Shown in pieces: positions 19,028 through 29,737 of a stretch of DNA of 37,754 nucleotides. The notes under the pieces were generated by a model. The model was not told the DNA's origin and did not search any database. It saw only the letters and a program-made list of their open reading frames with translations. The stretch's first letter is position 1; each line of letters begins with the position of its first letter. Source of the DNA: Nemertoderma westbladi (taxonomy: Eukaryota; Xenacoelomorpha; Nemertodermatida; Nemertodermatidae); contig JAUCBJ010007413.1 in NCBI GenBank assembly GCA_032718475.1, forward strand, positions 1 through 37,754, read 5' to 3'. The position numbers were made by a program, and so were the translations under genes.

Positions 19028-20995
19028 ATGCAACACAAACAACAAACACGGTATTCTGCCTACACTGTAGGCCTACTGCTAGACTCTTTGATAATGTTAA
19101 TTGCCCAATTGTTAGTTGAGGATGACGTATTATCACCTGTCACCATGCCTGTATTCACCTCACATTCGTCAGTAGGACCCAGTGGAAGTGTAGCGGCGAA
19201 TATACTATCAACTACTTTACAGGCAAGTAATTACTTTAGTGGAAGTGATTTATTAGCACATGTTGGTACTTATCGGCCAACATCTTCGGAGTTGATTTCC
19301 TTTAGTTGCTACTTGGCTGCTAAAAAAGCGTGGTCATTTAGAGCCTGGGTCAAACAAAAGTAAGAAATTTTATGACGATATAGAGGTAACAGTTAATGTT
19401 GGTGCGATAAAGATGATAGGTGTGTTAAAAGTTATATGAGGAAAAAGTCTACCCCTGGTTGTTTCAAAAACACCGAACATGTCGCCATTAAAACTGCTGC
19501 TGTTCAGAATTTTTCTACTTTTTATAAAATCGTTTTCAATACGGATAAAGAGGATGATTTTATATTACTTACTATGGACGGCTTGGTTGCAACTAAACTA
19601 CCTGGCACTAATAAAGACTTCGTGTTAAACTTGTACAAGGAGTCGCTTGGCAAAGACTATAAAAGAACAACATTCTATCTATGTAGTGATGACGACTTTG
19701 ATAAGAGTGAGGCTCAAGAAACAGATGATAACTCATTGTTTTCACATTCAAACCTAAGACAATCTAGGCTAAATATAGGTTCCAACATTGCATCATGTCC
19801 ACCATTGCATAACGACAATAGTAACACTCAAACAACACTACCGGAGTGACCTGCCCCACAACCCTCTAGTTCATCAGTTAACTCTACATCATTTCAGCCA
19901 AACGTCGTAGTAGGTCATCCAACGCAACATATTATTGTCATAGAGAGTGACGAGGAGGATTTAGACAATTTTATAACTGCGAATGATGCTGCCCTGGCAA
20001 CCAGTCCAAGCAATTTTGATATGATAGATCCTGAGGTAACACAAGACAATATTGAAACACTTAGAGACGTTTCACTACACTATGATTACTATATCGATGA
20101 TGATGATTATAATATTATCAGAATTCAAGGACGTAAATTATTGAGCGACCTCCTTTTTGGAATTGAAAAGCTCAATTGTTGCTATGTTAAATGGTTCGCT
20201 ATATAGTGCCATATATTGCTATATAGTTCGCTATATGGATGGCTATATAGTGCCATCATCTGGTGATATGAGTAAGGTTGTGCGTGGGGAATTTAAAGTG
20301 ATCGGTAAACTTTTTGCGATGATTTTACTGCATGGAGAACAGTTTCTAGGTATCCTACATCCCATAGTTTCCTATTACATTATATACGATGGCATTGATG
20401 CTCCCTTTAGAGAATCGGGATTTTTATCCCATACCACTTATGAATTTCTCATATGTTTGACGGACACTAGGAAGTTTTCTCCACATATGATCGAGTGTAG
20501 CCTAGATATTGGACTTGTCCCGCCTAACGAAAATTGTAGTGTGGATACGAAATTAAAGTTTTTCGATACTTTCATGCAGGTTTTACACTGCCCTTTCAAA
20601 CAAAGCAGCTGTTGATGCTGTTAAGTCTGAATTTCGGGAACACGTTGGCCACGTTCCAAATGACGTGTTGTTTCGTTTTCTGTGCTGCTCTCCTAAGTTT
20701 AATATCGCGGATTTCTTTGACAGTGCTGTAGTGCAAAACCGATCAGAAGAAGGATCAAACCGATGTGTTAATGAAGAAAACATATTATATTACCTCACGG
20801 CAACTATGCAGGATTTTGATGAAGGTAATTTGCAGGAATGGTCTGATGGTGAGGAGGTTTTGCAACTTGGTTCTGACGAGTATCTGGCTCGTGCCGACCC
20901 CTGAAAGTCCTACAATTGACAATCATCTTTAAAGACTGTCCAATTGATTGCAATTGTAGGATGCAGTACTCTACAGTACTTGTGCCTACCAATTA
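19028..20995 (+). pseudogene. HECT-domain ubiquitin ligase-like gene (G2E3-like family), broken
   Basis: Successive plus frames form one protein. 19028-19357 has an N-terminal region. It continues after a +1 shift with FYDDIEVTVNVGAIKMIGV and after another near 19437 with 19440-19849 (LPGTNKDFVLNLYKESLGKD, TTFYLCSDDD). An in-frame TGA at 19847-19849 is read past in the same frame as IIVIESDEEDLDNF and the start of the HECT region. 20157-20615 has GEFKVIGKLFAMILLHGEQF, matching the VGKLIAxSLxHGG segment of HECT-like domains. After a shift, 20620-20904 has FDSAVVQNRSEEGSNRCVNEEN, like the GSNRRxKEE stretch. A diverged end near 20905-20995 has LTIIFKDC and LCLP fragments, and the catalytic Cys context is not clearly kept. 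A CTATATAG-rich patch at 20190-20270 replaces the start of the HECT domain. HECT proteins transfer ubiquitin through a Cys, and this copy cannot. Confidence 0.7.
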
Positions 20996-21358
20996 AGAAT
21001 CTCACTACATATTAACGACAAACATCAATGTTTAGGATTAATACTAAAATCATTGCGCAAATCAGGGGTCCAATTTGGAATTAGTACATAATTAATTACA
21101 TAACAAATTAGGAAAAACAAAGTACCATACATAAAAAAAATGAAAAACACCACTTCTGTCACATCTTGGGGGGCCTTCTCGGCCTCCTGCTATTTTGGAG
21201 TTGAATTTAGGCCTAGAATTTAAAAGTTTAAGTTTAAAAAAAAGTTTTAAATTTGAACTCAGTTGAAATTTGAACTTCTTCCCAACTGTTAGTACCATAG
21301 CTGTAGGTCTACTGAACTATTAGGCTACCTAAATACTGAAGGAATACTGAATACCAGT
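20996..21358. other. Stretch without recognised genes
   Basis: AT-rich sequence between the HECT remnant and the inverted-repeat element. Only short frames, none supported. Confidence 0.5.
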
Positions 21359-22150
21359 CCGTCTAAACACCCAAATCACACAAAATTTACCAAATCGCAA
21401 CAAATCACACCAAATCACACAAAAAATTATAATTTTTATTTTTTTCTAATCGTTTATTTTTTTGGTTTCTTCTGGCTACCACTGTAACATACTCCTTAAC
21501 TGTTCAATTTTTTTTGTGATTTGGTGTGATTTGTTGTGATTTGGTGTGATTTGTTGTGATTTAGTGTGATTTTGTATTATTCAGTGTGATTTGGTTTGGT
21601 GTCATTTAGTTTTGGGATTATTTTTTGTTATTCGGTTTGTGATTTGGTGTGATTTTGTTTGTGATTTGGTGTGATTTTGTTTGTGATTTGGTGTTATTTG
21701 TTGTGATTTGGTGTGATTTTGTTTGTGATTTGGTGTTATTTGCTGTGATTTTGTTTGTGATTTGGTGTTATTTGTTGTGATTTTGTATCATTTGGTGTGA
21801 TTTGGTTTGGTGTAATTTAGTTTTGGAATTATTTTTTGTTATTCGGTTTGTGATTTGGTGTGATTTTGTTTGTGATTTGGTGTTATTTGTTGTGATTTGG
21901 TGTGATTTTGTTTGTGATTTGGTGTTATTTGTTGTGATTTGGTGTGATTTGTTTGTGATTTGGTGTTATTTGTTGTGATTTGTTGTGATTTTGTATCATT
22001 TGGTGTGATTTGGTTTGGTGTAATTTAGTTTTGGGATTATTTTTTGTTATTCGGTTTGTGATTTGGTGTAATTTTGTTTGTGATTTGGTATTATTTATTG
22101 TGATTTGGTGTGTTTTGTTGTGATTTGGTGTGATTTGGGTGTTTAGATGG
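21359..22150. mobile_element. Inverted-repeat element filled with TGTGATTTGG tandem repeats
   Basis: The left end 21359-21381 (CCGTCTAAACACCCAAATCA...) and the reverse complement of the right end 22128-22150 agree over 23 bp with one mismatch. Inside, left-arm repeats (CACACCAAATCACA type, about 21370-21428) are the complement of a long right arm, 21510-22150, made of TGTGATTTGGTGTGATTTTG units. The right arm also shows a higher-order period of 209-211 bp: GATTTGGTTTGGTGT recurs at 21588, 21799 and 22008, each followed by ATTTAGTTTTGG and TTTTTTGTTATTCGG. No open frame and no clear target duplication. It looks like a fold-back type non-autonomous transposon. Confidence 0.75.
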
Positions 22151-22603
22151 ACCCACGAATAGGCCCACGAAGATGGACAGAATTAATATAAATTGTAACA
22201 ATCCAAATCTATATTCCATGATTCGGTTTTAAACCCAGGCCGGGTTTGGGTGACCCGGACCCAGAACCAGACCCGGCAAAAAAGTCACCAGGTACTGGGT
22301 TTTATTAAAATTAAGCAATTTGCATGACATACCTATATACATAGGTACCAGTACACAAAGTTGCCTAAAGCAGTAGGTAGTCAGGTAGTAGTAGCATCTT
22401 CTTACATTTTATATCATTTTCGATTTTTTTTCGTTTGGTTTAGGCCCACCTATCATTTTTTTAGATTTTTTTTTATTTTTATCCTTTTTGATATCACAAG
22501 TGTTGACCTGGACCCAGACCCTGCCTTTTTGAGACTGACCTGGACCCAGCAAAATGTTCGACCTGGTCGTTTACTAGTCGTAGGAGATATATCCCCTACC
22601 CTG

Positions 22604-22621
22604 CCCCCCCCCCCCCCCCCC
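22604..22621. repeat. Poly-C tract, 18 C
   Basis: Run of C preceding a CGCAGGCGCCAC short repeat at about 22648-22690. Confidence 0.9.
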
Positions 22622-22734
22622 GTCACCCCCATAGACGACCATGCCATAAACGCAGGCGCCACGCCACCTACGCAGGCGCCACCCACGCAGACGCTGCCCT
22701 GGCTGGAAACATCCATACCCAGTTGAGTAGGTAG

Positions 22735-22878
22735 GACCAACCCGGAAGGACCGCAGGGCAAAAAACGGCGGGCATCAGCCCTTCGTAGTCGGGATGGAGT
22801 GTACCATCGCATTGCTGTGGAACTGTTGTACCAATGGACCAATTATCATATTGTAATATTTGTAATTAGTAATTATTG
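22735..22878 (+). pseudogene. Possible retroelement C-terminal remnant
   Basis: A GC-rich patch has a plus frame with GKKRRASALRSRDGVYHRIA and VELLYQWTNYHIV ending in TGA. It looks like a protein end followed by an AT-rich tail, but I cannot assign it. The minus strand is open over the same patch, so strand and coding status are open. The flanking 22151-22600 holds only GACCCGGACCCAG-type short repeats. Confidence 0.15.
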
Positions 22879-22946
22879 ACATAATTATAATAATTACTTA
22901 TTAATTTTATTATAAATTTATTTGGGAGTCTATGGGGGACCTCAAG

Positions 22947-22960
22947 CCCCCCCCCCCCCC
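22947..22960. repeat. Poly-C tract, 14 C
   Basis: Run of C between CTCAAG and AATCGG in a gene-free stretch. Confidence 0.9.
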
Positions 22961-23654
22961 AATCGGCATCACATGGAATTAACTGTGATATTGACTTTGT
23001 AGTACTTCATTTCTTTCACCTTAACATAGCAGTCCTACCTTATTAGTATGTTAATTCCCGTACTGAGTTAATAGATATAGAACACCCGTATTTAAAAGCT
23101 TTTACCGTGACCCCTGAAAAAAACCTCCAAAAACCCACTTTGCACATTATTACCCAATACAATACATACAACCCTCCCACAATTAATAATGTCCTGGATA
23201 TTGCGTGTCAGCCAATGGCAGTACACCATACGATACAGCGTGCCAATAATAGAGAGGCAACCCTGCATGGATGGAACCAACCAATATGTGTGTAATGTTA
23301 TCGGGGGATACCTACAACAGTGACGTAGGTTCTCAACAACAGGACACAGTAATTAATCACAAACCGTAAAGACACCAATATCCCGACCGTTAAATAACAC
23401 AATGTAAATTGAATGCAGCGAAAACAGGAATACCTAAGTAATGCAAAGAATCTACGAATAATAGAACATACCAAATATAAATAATTTAAATAATACACAA
23501 AAAACATACAAATAATTAAGCCAATAAATAATACACAATAAACATCCAAATAATTAATAATACACAATAAAAATCCAATTTATTAAAGCAGTTTACGAAA
23601 GGGAAAATAACCAGTTTATAAAAAACAGAAAAAATCAATAAATGAATTTCACCC
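22961..23654 (-). other. Possible 3' LTR region of BEL/Pao 2
   Basis: This AT-rich stretch follows the end of BEL/Pao 2 on the minus strand. The junction reads GAAGGGTGGGGGTGAAATTC on the minus strand near 23665-23645, a purine-rich tract followed by TG as expected at an LTR start. No matching 5' LTR was found near 27200-27700, so it remains a guess. A repeated CAATAAACATCCAAATAATT-type motif occurs at 23537-23575. Confidence 0.3.
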
Positions 23655-23661
23655 CCACCCT

Positions 23662-24016
23662 TCATTCAAAGGATCCTCGAACAGCACAAGCTTCCAAGAA
23701 AGAGACTACGGCGACCGGCCGCTTGTATGTGCCGCTGGGTGTACGCACCATTACCGTGCGGACCTGCCTGTCCTCACTAGGGTGTGTCTCCAGTATCCGT
23801 CCCAACTCATATGTCTCTTGTAACAGCCCCATTGAGAGGACCATCACCAGGTCGCCCACGTTGAGGTTTGGGACCTCTCAATTCCACTTTCCCCGTACTG
23901 TCAGCGTAGGAAGGTATTCTCTGACCCATCGTTTCCGGAAAGTCTCGGCTAGCGCTTGGACCTGGCGCCATCAAACCCGTCCCAACAGGTCCCCTTGAGT
24001 CAACACGCCAGGACAC
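23662..24016 (-). pseudogene. BEL/Pao 2 DUF5641 domain
   Basis: Two overlapping minus frames, 24016-23807 and 23859-23662, hold the domain. The second has MGDLVMVLSMGLLQETYELG, ILETHPSEDRQVRTVMVRT and GTYKRPVAVVSFLE, the basic end of BEL/Pao integrases. A frameshift near 23850 separates them. Confidence 0.8.
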
Positions 24017-24841
24017 TTCTGTGTATACCGTCGACCCATTAGGAAGTGTGCTGGAGTTAGTGCCTCATAATCATCGATATTGTTGCTTGTTGGAGTCAGT
24101 GGTCGGTTGTTCAAAATCGCTTCTACATCGGTAAGGACCATCGCCAACGTGTCATCATGGATACGTTGGGATCCTAACATCACTACCAAGTTATCCTTAA
24201 GGGAATGGACAAGCCGCTCCCAAGCCCCGCCGAAGTGAGGACTCAACGGCCCGATGAATTTCCACTCTATTCCTCCTTCCGCCAGTGTCGTGGCTATTCC
24301 CTCCTCCTCCATTTCCCTGAGACACCATTTTAATTCGTTATTCGCCCAGTCGAAATTCGTACCATTGTCCGAATATATCAGCCCCAGTTTACCCCGCCGC
24401 GCCATAAATCAGCGCCATGAGGATGGCATTCATTGTTAGATCGAAGGAAACTTCCAAGTGTATCGCTCGCGTAATGAGGCACGTGAACAACGCCCCGTAA
24501 CGTTTTACCGTCGAGCGACCGAGAGTAACGTGGATAGGACCGAAGTAGTCGACTGCGGTATAGTAGAACGCAGGTACCAACGAATCAACCCTTTCCCTCG
24601 GTAAAGGAGCCATGAGTGGTACCGCTGGTCGTTGTAGTAATCGACATCGACAGGGATAGCAACCGCGTAGCACCCCCTTTATCGTGGCTCGCCCCCTCGT
24701 TACCCAGTAAGCCCCTCGCAGCTCCGCCAATACTGCTTCAACCCCACTATGACCGAGATGCCGATGGATCTCCCAGATTATCAATCTCGCCAGAGGACTA
24801 TTATGCGTGAGGACGATCGGGTGGTTGGTATCCTCGCTCAC
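23971..24841 (-). pseudogene. BEL/Pao 2 integrase, all three catalytic residues present
   Basis: 24841-24389 begins near the zinc-binding region: IHRHLGHSGVEAVLAELRG, YWVTRGRATI and CYPCRC, an H2C2 pattern. The core follows with TAVDYFGPIHV (first Asp) and CLITRAIHLE. After a frameshift at about 24400 the frame 24405-23971 has LGLIYSDNGTNFDWANNEL (second Asp), FIGPLSPHFGGAWERLVHSL (Glu) and ILNNRPLTPTSNN. Integrase inserts retrotransposon DNA into chromosomes. The DDE set is kept, but the frame is broken. Confidence 0.9.
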
Positions 24842-26031
24842 AGATGCGTTTTGTGAGCATCCCCCAACCCGCAGAACCCCGTCCCCCGATAACCAAGGTT
24901 GCGTTTATTGAGCGAGCTGGTGTGATGGATAGCTTTCCCTGCACGAATCCATTCAATCTCTTCTGCGAAAGACTCCGACTGGTCCCCCTTGACCAGAGCT
25001 ATCAATTCATCCACCGAGAGATGCCCGAACCGTTGCATCGCTTGGTCCCTCTGTTTAGAGTTGGAAATGAACTGCATTACCCAAGCGGCTCTCCATAATG
25101 CATGTCAATAGAGAGAATACCGCCGCAGATCAAGGATCGTTCCTATTGGTCCCAGCGAGTGAAACGAGGCCCCACAGAGTTTGATTTCGGGGTCAGTTTC
25201 GTCGTCCTTAATAAGTGGGGACGCCGGCCATTCCGGCAGTTTGGCCCGTAGGAACCGCGGCCCACAAAACCATTGGCTGGACTCTGTCAGTTCAGCCGCG
25301 GCGAGTCCCCTCGTCCCATCGTCAGCAGGATTGTCCGCTCCCAGTACTTGCTGCCAGTCTGCCCGTTCTGAAGCGTCCATAATCTCCGCTACCCGATTCT
25401 CAACGAACATATGAAACTGCCTAGAGGGGTTACCGATCCACTGTAGTACCGTCGTTGAATCCGACCAATAAACAGTTCGAGTAACATCAATCTTTAGCTC
25501 CCCCTTCAATATCCCAGACAGACGGATCCCCAGCACTGCGGCCTGTAGCTCTAGCCAAGGAACCGGCAGCCATTACATCAGCGCCAGTCGGCTTTTCCCC
25601 ACCACGAAGGAACAACGCGCCGATTTGTCTCGGAACTCGGAGCGCATATACACGACACACGCAAAGCCGTCCTCGGTCACATCGCAGAAGATATGCACCA
25701 CACGGCTCACCACTCCTGGAAATCCCGCCTCATACCAACGAGGGATCCTCAAACCCGTCAAGGTCCTAGCATCTTCCTTCCATCCTAGCCATATATCTAG
25801 AACTTCCTCCGGGATGGGTTTATCCCAATCCATTTTCAACACCCAGAGTTTTTGCATAATGCATTTCGCAATGAAGATTACTGGGACGAGGAATCCCAGA
25901 GGATCGAAAATGGAACTTATGGTAGACAAGATTTCCCTCTTCGAGCCCTCGTCACTAACTCCCGTGATGTTAAACTTAATCGCGTCCGTCTCCATTTCCC
26001 AGCTGATCCCCAGTGCTTGATCCGTCGGCAA
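24838..26031 (-). pseudogene. BEL/Pao 2 RNase H and connection domain
   Basis: Three stretches in the same frame are separated by single stops, TAA near 25573 and TGA near 25105. The first (26031-25573) has ALGISWEMETDAIKFNI, ILSTISSIFDPLGFLVPVIF and VVHIFCDVTEDGFACVVY, where FCD is the first RNase H Asp. The second (25536-25105) has VYWSDSTTVLQWI, FVENRVAEI and GADNPADDGTRG. The third (25077-24838) joins to integrase with HLSVDELIALVKGDQ. In-frame stops without shifts suggest moderate age. Confidence 0.9.
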
Positions 26032-26042
26032 ATCGTATCCCG

Positions 26043-27151
26043 CTAAATGGTGGGCATTGCTCGCTCCCCCGCCGGTACTGTTCCTAGCAACTCTCGTGAA
26101 TTGCTAGCCCACTTTACAAGGAGCATCCCATACCCCTTGAGTCTTTCCCTCAGCCCGCATACTAGCGCAATGGCCTGCGACATGTCTGCATTCGATCCTA
26201 ATAAGTCATCTGAATAGAACGACTCCAGAACAGCATGCCGTACTTCCGTAGAACACGGCTCGTCCAATATCATTGATCTCAGCGCGGAGCAGCAACCCGC
26301 GATGACCCCGAATACTTGAACAATCATCTGGTAGGTAACGATTGGTTTGGTTACAGCATTGCGCCACAGGAATCGCAGGGAGCGTTGGTCTCTTTTAGTT
26401 ACGTGAATCTGATGATACATCGCCTTTATATCTGCCGCAAAGACAAATTCATGTCGTTGGAATTGCAGGAGGACTCCCACCAAAAAGTCCGGCCCCGAGT
26501 AGAGCTTATCATTGAGCGATTCTCCCTTATGGTGATTTGCAGCATTGAACACAACCCATACTCGCCCAGCTTCTTGGCCGAGACTACGCCGTGGTGAGGA
26601 AGGTACCAAGTCCGATCATCCTTCCTCGCCAACTCGTCGTCCGTAGTGCAGCGTGCGTACCCATCCATGATGTACAACCCGATGGTTTCTCGATAAAGTT
26701 TCTCGAATCCAGAATCTTTCAAGAACCTCCTTTCTAGCGACATGAGTTGTGAATGGGCAGTCACTCGGTTATCCGGGAGTCGCAGGTTCGAGTCCTTCCA
26801 AGGCATCCCGACCATGAAGTGACCACTGGGAAGTCTTTTCTTGGAGATTTCCATAAACCTCATCGCTGTACGGTCGTTCTGTGAAGTCGGCCATGTCTCC
26901 TCAAACCTGGTCCCAAAACTTTCCGTTGTCCAGAATTTCTCGAGTCGCTTATCGAGTTTCTCGATGTCCACCCTCCCTGTAACCCCACAGAGTTTCCTTA
27001 CCAGCCTTGGTCCCCGACCAGTGTCGACCAGTCCCCATACCGTCCACCCATATAATGTTCGCAATGCATATGGTTGTCCCGGGTCCCCCCGTTTTACTTC
27101 CGAGGGGCAGAAATCTCTGGTATGTTGGCTCCTATCAGAGCGATGACTCAT
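26043..27151 (-). pseudogene. BEL/Pao 2 reverse transcriptase
   Basis: 27151-26426 has the linker (ALRTLYGWTVWGLVD) and the RT start (KRLEKFWTTESFGT, GHFMVGMPWKDSNLRLPDNR, HSQLMSLERRFLKDSG, ARKDDRTWYLPHHGVV). A shift at about 26600 passes to 26609-26043 with GESLNDKLYSGPDFLVGVLL, VFAADIKAMYHQIHV (motif A Asp) and ESFYSDDLLGS, the YxDD-equivalent palm motif. The next frameshift, near 26045, leads into the RNase H part. Short plus-strand frames over this region are shadows. Confidence 0.9.
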
Positions 27152-27246
27152 GAATAATCCACCTATGCTGGTATTGATATCCCAGCAAGATGAGGGTAGA
27201 TAGATTCTTACGAGTTTATTGCGTGAGATATGGCGCCTCGGTCAGT

Positions 27247-27655
27247 TTATTGCGGAGATAGTCCTCGCCTCCCCAATTTCCACAACCTCCCTTCCCTTAT
27301 GGCAGTCGTCCTGGGGGCCGATCCCGAAGGACACCCTTCGCGATTCTCACTTGGGTCCATCCCGCTCAACTTTCCCGATCTGTATCTGGAAGTATCATGT
27401 ATCTGGACAACTCCCGAGTCTTCTGTCCCAACCCGCGGAATATCTTCCCCACAAGATGTGGGGCCGACAGGCGCAGGGCTCCCATCCAGCCCTTCGCCTG
27501 TAACCCCGCCGCCTCGACACGGTTCCGCATTGCCGCCTTCCAGATCCGCCTCACCTTCGAAGTCTCTCAGCCGTTCCGAGAGTTCTTCTCCTCCTTCTAT
27601 CCTGGCTTCCTCATCCAAGAGCCTCGCTTTGAATCGTTTACTTATATCAACATTT
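27247..27655 (-). pseudogene. Possible BEL/Pao 2 gag fragment
   Basis: A minus frame upstream of pol reads KRFKARLLDEEARIEGGEEL and SERLRDFEGEADLEGG, an acidic helical stretch like the N-terminus of a gag, then a Gly/Pro-rich tail. GC-rich like the pol. It would imply that the rest of gag and the protease were deleted. Plus-strand frames over the same bases are also open, so this is weak. Confidence 0.3.
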
Positions 27656-27677
27656 AATAGTGCAATATATATGGACT

Positions 27678-27716
27678 AGCGGTTATACATAGCGGTTATA
27701 CATAGCGGTTATACAT
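27678..27716. repeat. 13-bp tandem repeat, three units
   Basis: AGCGGTTATACAT repeated three times exactly, just beyond the GC-rich BEL/Pao 2 region. Confidence 0.95.
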
Positions 27717-27822
27717 AACTGCATACTTTTGGTATTGTCTTCATTAGTTATTTCATGAAAGTACTTAAAGTAAACTACTACATTGGTGAAATATTGTAAT
27801 ATTCCTTCCAAACATTTCTAAT

Positions 27823-27838
27823 GGGGGGGGGGGGGGGG
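27823..27838. repeat. Poly-G tract, 16 G
   Basis: Run of G in AT-rich, gene-free sequence. The surrounding 27720-28450 holds no supported gene. A CTGGCTGACTGA-type short repeat lies at 28020-28060. Confidence 0.9.
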
Positions 27839-28459
27839 TGGAATTTTTTTCGCAATTAATTAATATCTAAAAAATATAAGCATGTAAAAAATATGCAATG
27901 TATAGAAGAACTGAAATAAAGATGAATTAGATAAAATGAATTAGTTCGTAAAAGTTCATCTCAAAAGAGAGTGATTTAGGGGGGATGAAATCTTGATCTT
28001 GACTGTAAGAATTGCTCGTGGCTGGCTGACTGAATGACTGGGTGGCTGGCTGACTGATCTACAACAGCCAAAACTACTCTTAATGATTTTGATGAAATTT
28101 TCACAGCGGCTGGCTAACTGGGTTCTAAGGTCCCTGGCATGATCGGCTACTCTATCCTTAGCCTCTGGGCTCGAAAAATAGACGTAAACGAAAAAAACTC
28201 CATAATCACAATGGTAAAATAACAGCGTGTCTGTCGTTATGTTGAGTTCAATTTTAAACGTTAATAACTCAGCTAATTCTCGATGAAATCTAACCAAACT
28301 TGGTACACATGTAGTCTGGTAAAAGTTTAGAAATTTTGCAAGTTGAATTTAGTCAGGTTAAAATAAGTTAGCATTTACGTCATACATCAGGGATCCTACT
28401 TGGTTCTTATAGAGGAGGTCAATAGGATCATATTGTAACACAATGAGTAAACAATGTGG

Positions 28460-28870
28460 CAAGAAGATAATGGGTATTTGATCCAGAAGTCTCCAATTCT
28501 GCCTCACATGGACCACTATGAAAATATAAAAAATGAAATTATTCCAAATTCATAATAAATGTTATTATAATTAATTGGCACAAAATCCCACAACATTACG
28601 GTTTGCACTTTAAATCTGCATTATTAGTAGCATCAACCTTATTCACGACATTGTCAATATATTTGAAGTAGCCCTGTAGTAGACTTCCATCCAGCAACAG
28701 TAACCTGTAGCATCACGAAGCATAAATGTCTTTATTCCAAACCTGACCCTCTTTATCGTGATGATGAAGAAATTGAAATGAAGATGACCCTTGTATAATA
28801 ACAGAGTTTCATCAAGTGAAAGTTCTTTTGTGGGCATATAAACAGAAAGAGTTCGTGAAATAATTATATT
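28460..28870 (-). pseudogene. piggyBac transposase remnant
   Basis: Minus frame 28837-28643 has PTKELSLDETLLLYKGHLHF and IKRVRFGIKTFMLRDATGY, which match the P(x)KELSIDExMxxFKGR and KPxKFGIKxFxLxDxxxGY stretches of piggyBac (DDE_Tnp_1_7) transposases. The Asp of the DE pair is a catalytic-region residue. Further downstream in broken frames, NNFIFYIFIV and VHVRQNWRLLDQIP near 28530-28460 resemble the DNFYTSxxLFxxL and GTVRxNRKGLP stretches. The start and the rest of the protein are lost, and I found no terminal repeats. It is not part of the 31063-34514 piggyBac element. Confidence 0.75.
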
Positions 28871-29737
28871 GAATCTGAGATTAGTTTTGACTTATTCGAT
28901 GTAATTGTATTGTCAGGATTCGAAAAATGCAAGAACCTCAATATGAATAAATAGCAGTCCCGCACCCCATGCGCAGCGCAGCGCATCCCCCCAAAGTACG
29001 GTGTCTACATTACAAGTTCCAATAAGTTTGAATAGTGGGTTTCTTTATAATACCTATAAGTAGTGTCAGGCCGATGACTGTCTTCATCTCCTGCAATGTT
29101 ACTCCCTCTTCCGTTGCTTAGCGACTCTTCCATTCGTGCAGTGAACCAGTAATTCAAACAGTTTATCGGGTAGGTATAGTTTTATATAGTTTTAAAGTAT
29201 AAAATTTCGCGAAGTGCCTGGTCAGTGGTAATGTCACTAATTATATTCCAGTCAACCGGTAAAGCATAAAGGCTTTCAGTCTCAGAGTCAGAGCCTTCCG
29301 TACCGGTACTGTTTTTTATTGATGTTTATCAGGCTCTGCCAGAATGAGTGATTCTCCTACTACTGACTGAGTGTGAGACTGAGATTTGAATGAAATTCAA
29401 ATTTGCCGCTTATTTTTTTTACCCTACCCTAATTTTTTTTCGCAATAATTTTTATTGTCCGTTTAAATCCTTTTTTTGTCCTTTCTTTTTGATTATTTAT
29501 GTCCTCCAAAAATCTAATGTTAGGTTCCATGCTACCGGTTTCTCTACTGCTGTTCTCTCAGGCTATCAGTACCGGTATTAGTATATATAGCACTATTTTG
29601 CTGTATTGTATGTACAGGTGTAGGTATAAAGCAGGTATTTCTGTATTTTAGTACCGGTACCGGCACCGGTACTGCTGTAGGCCTACTGTGTAGCCTACCA
29701 TTTATATACGGTACTGGTAGGCCTAACGGCTGACCAG
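28871..29737. other. Stretch without recognised genes
   Basis: AT-rich sequence with a GCGCAGCGCAGCGCATCCCC patch near 28970 and repeated ACCGGTAC palindromes at about 29297-29310, 29565-29578 and 29650-29668. The frame at 29390-29581 is T-rich and not supported. Confidence 0.5.

Larger units (their letters stand above)
23655..27160 (-). mobile_element. BEL/Pao LTR retrotransposon 2, pol region, decayed
   Basis: A second BEL/Pao pol on the minus strand runs from the protease-RT linker to DUF5641 with few deletions. It is clearly richer in GC than the flanks. The sequence is unlike BEL/Pao 1 and belongs to a different family. Gag, zinc knuckles and most of the protease are absent, apart from a doubtful fragment beyond 27247. 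Confidence 0.9.

Noticed and set aside
14351-21000. Maverick/Polinton or other large DNA-virus-like element in the 15-21 kb region
   Set aside because: No polymerase B, integrase, ATPase or capsid motifs are visible. The small exon-like islands do not fit that gene set.
21092-21298. 68-codon minus-strand frame
   Set aside because: Made of low-complexity K/F/L-rich sequence from AAAGTTTAAG repeats.
21359-22150. CRISPR array
   Set aside because: Units are continuous tandem repeats without unique spacers, in a eukaryotic context.
23807-27618. Plus-strand frames across BEL/Pao 2
   Set aside because: They are shadows of the GC-rich minus-strand pol. None has a recognisable domain.
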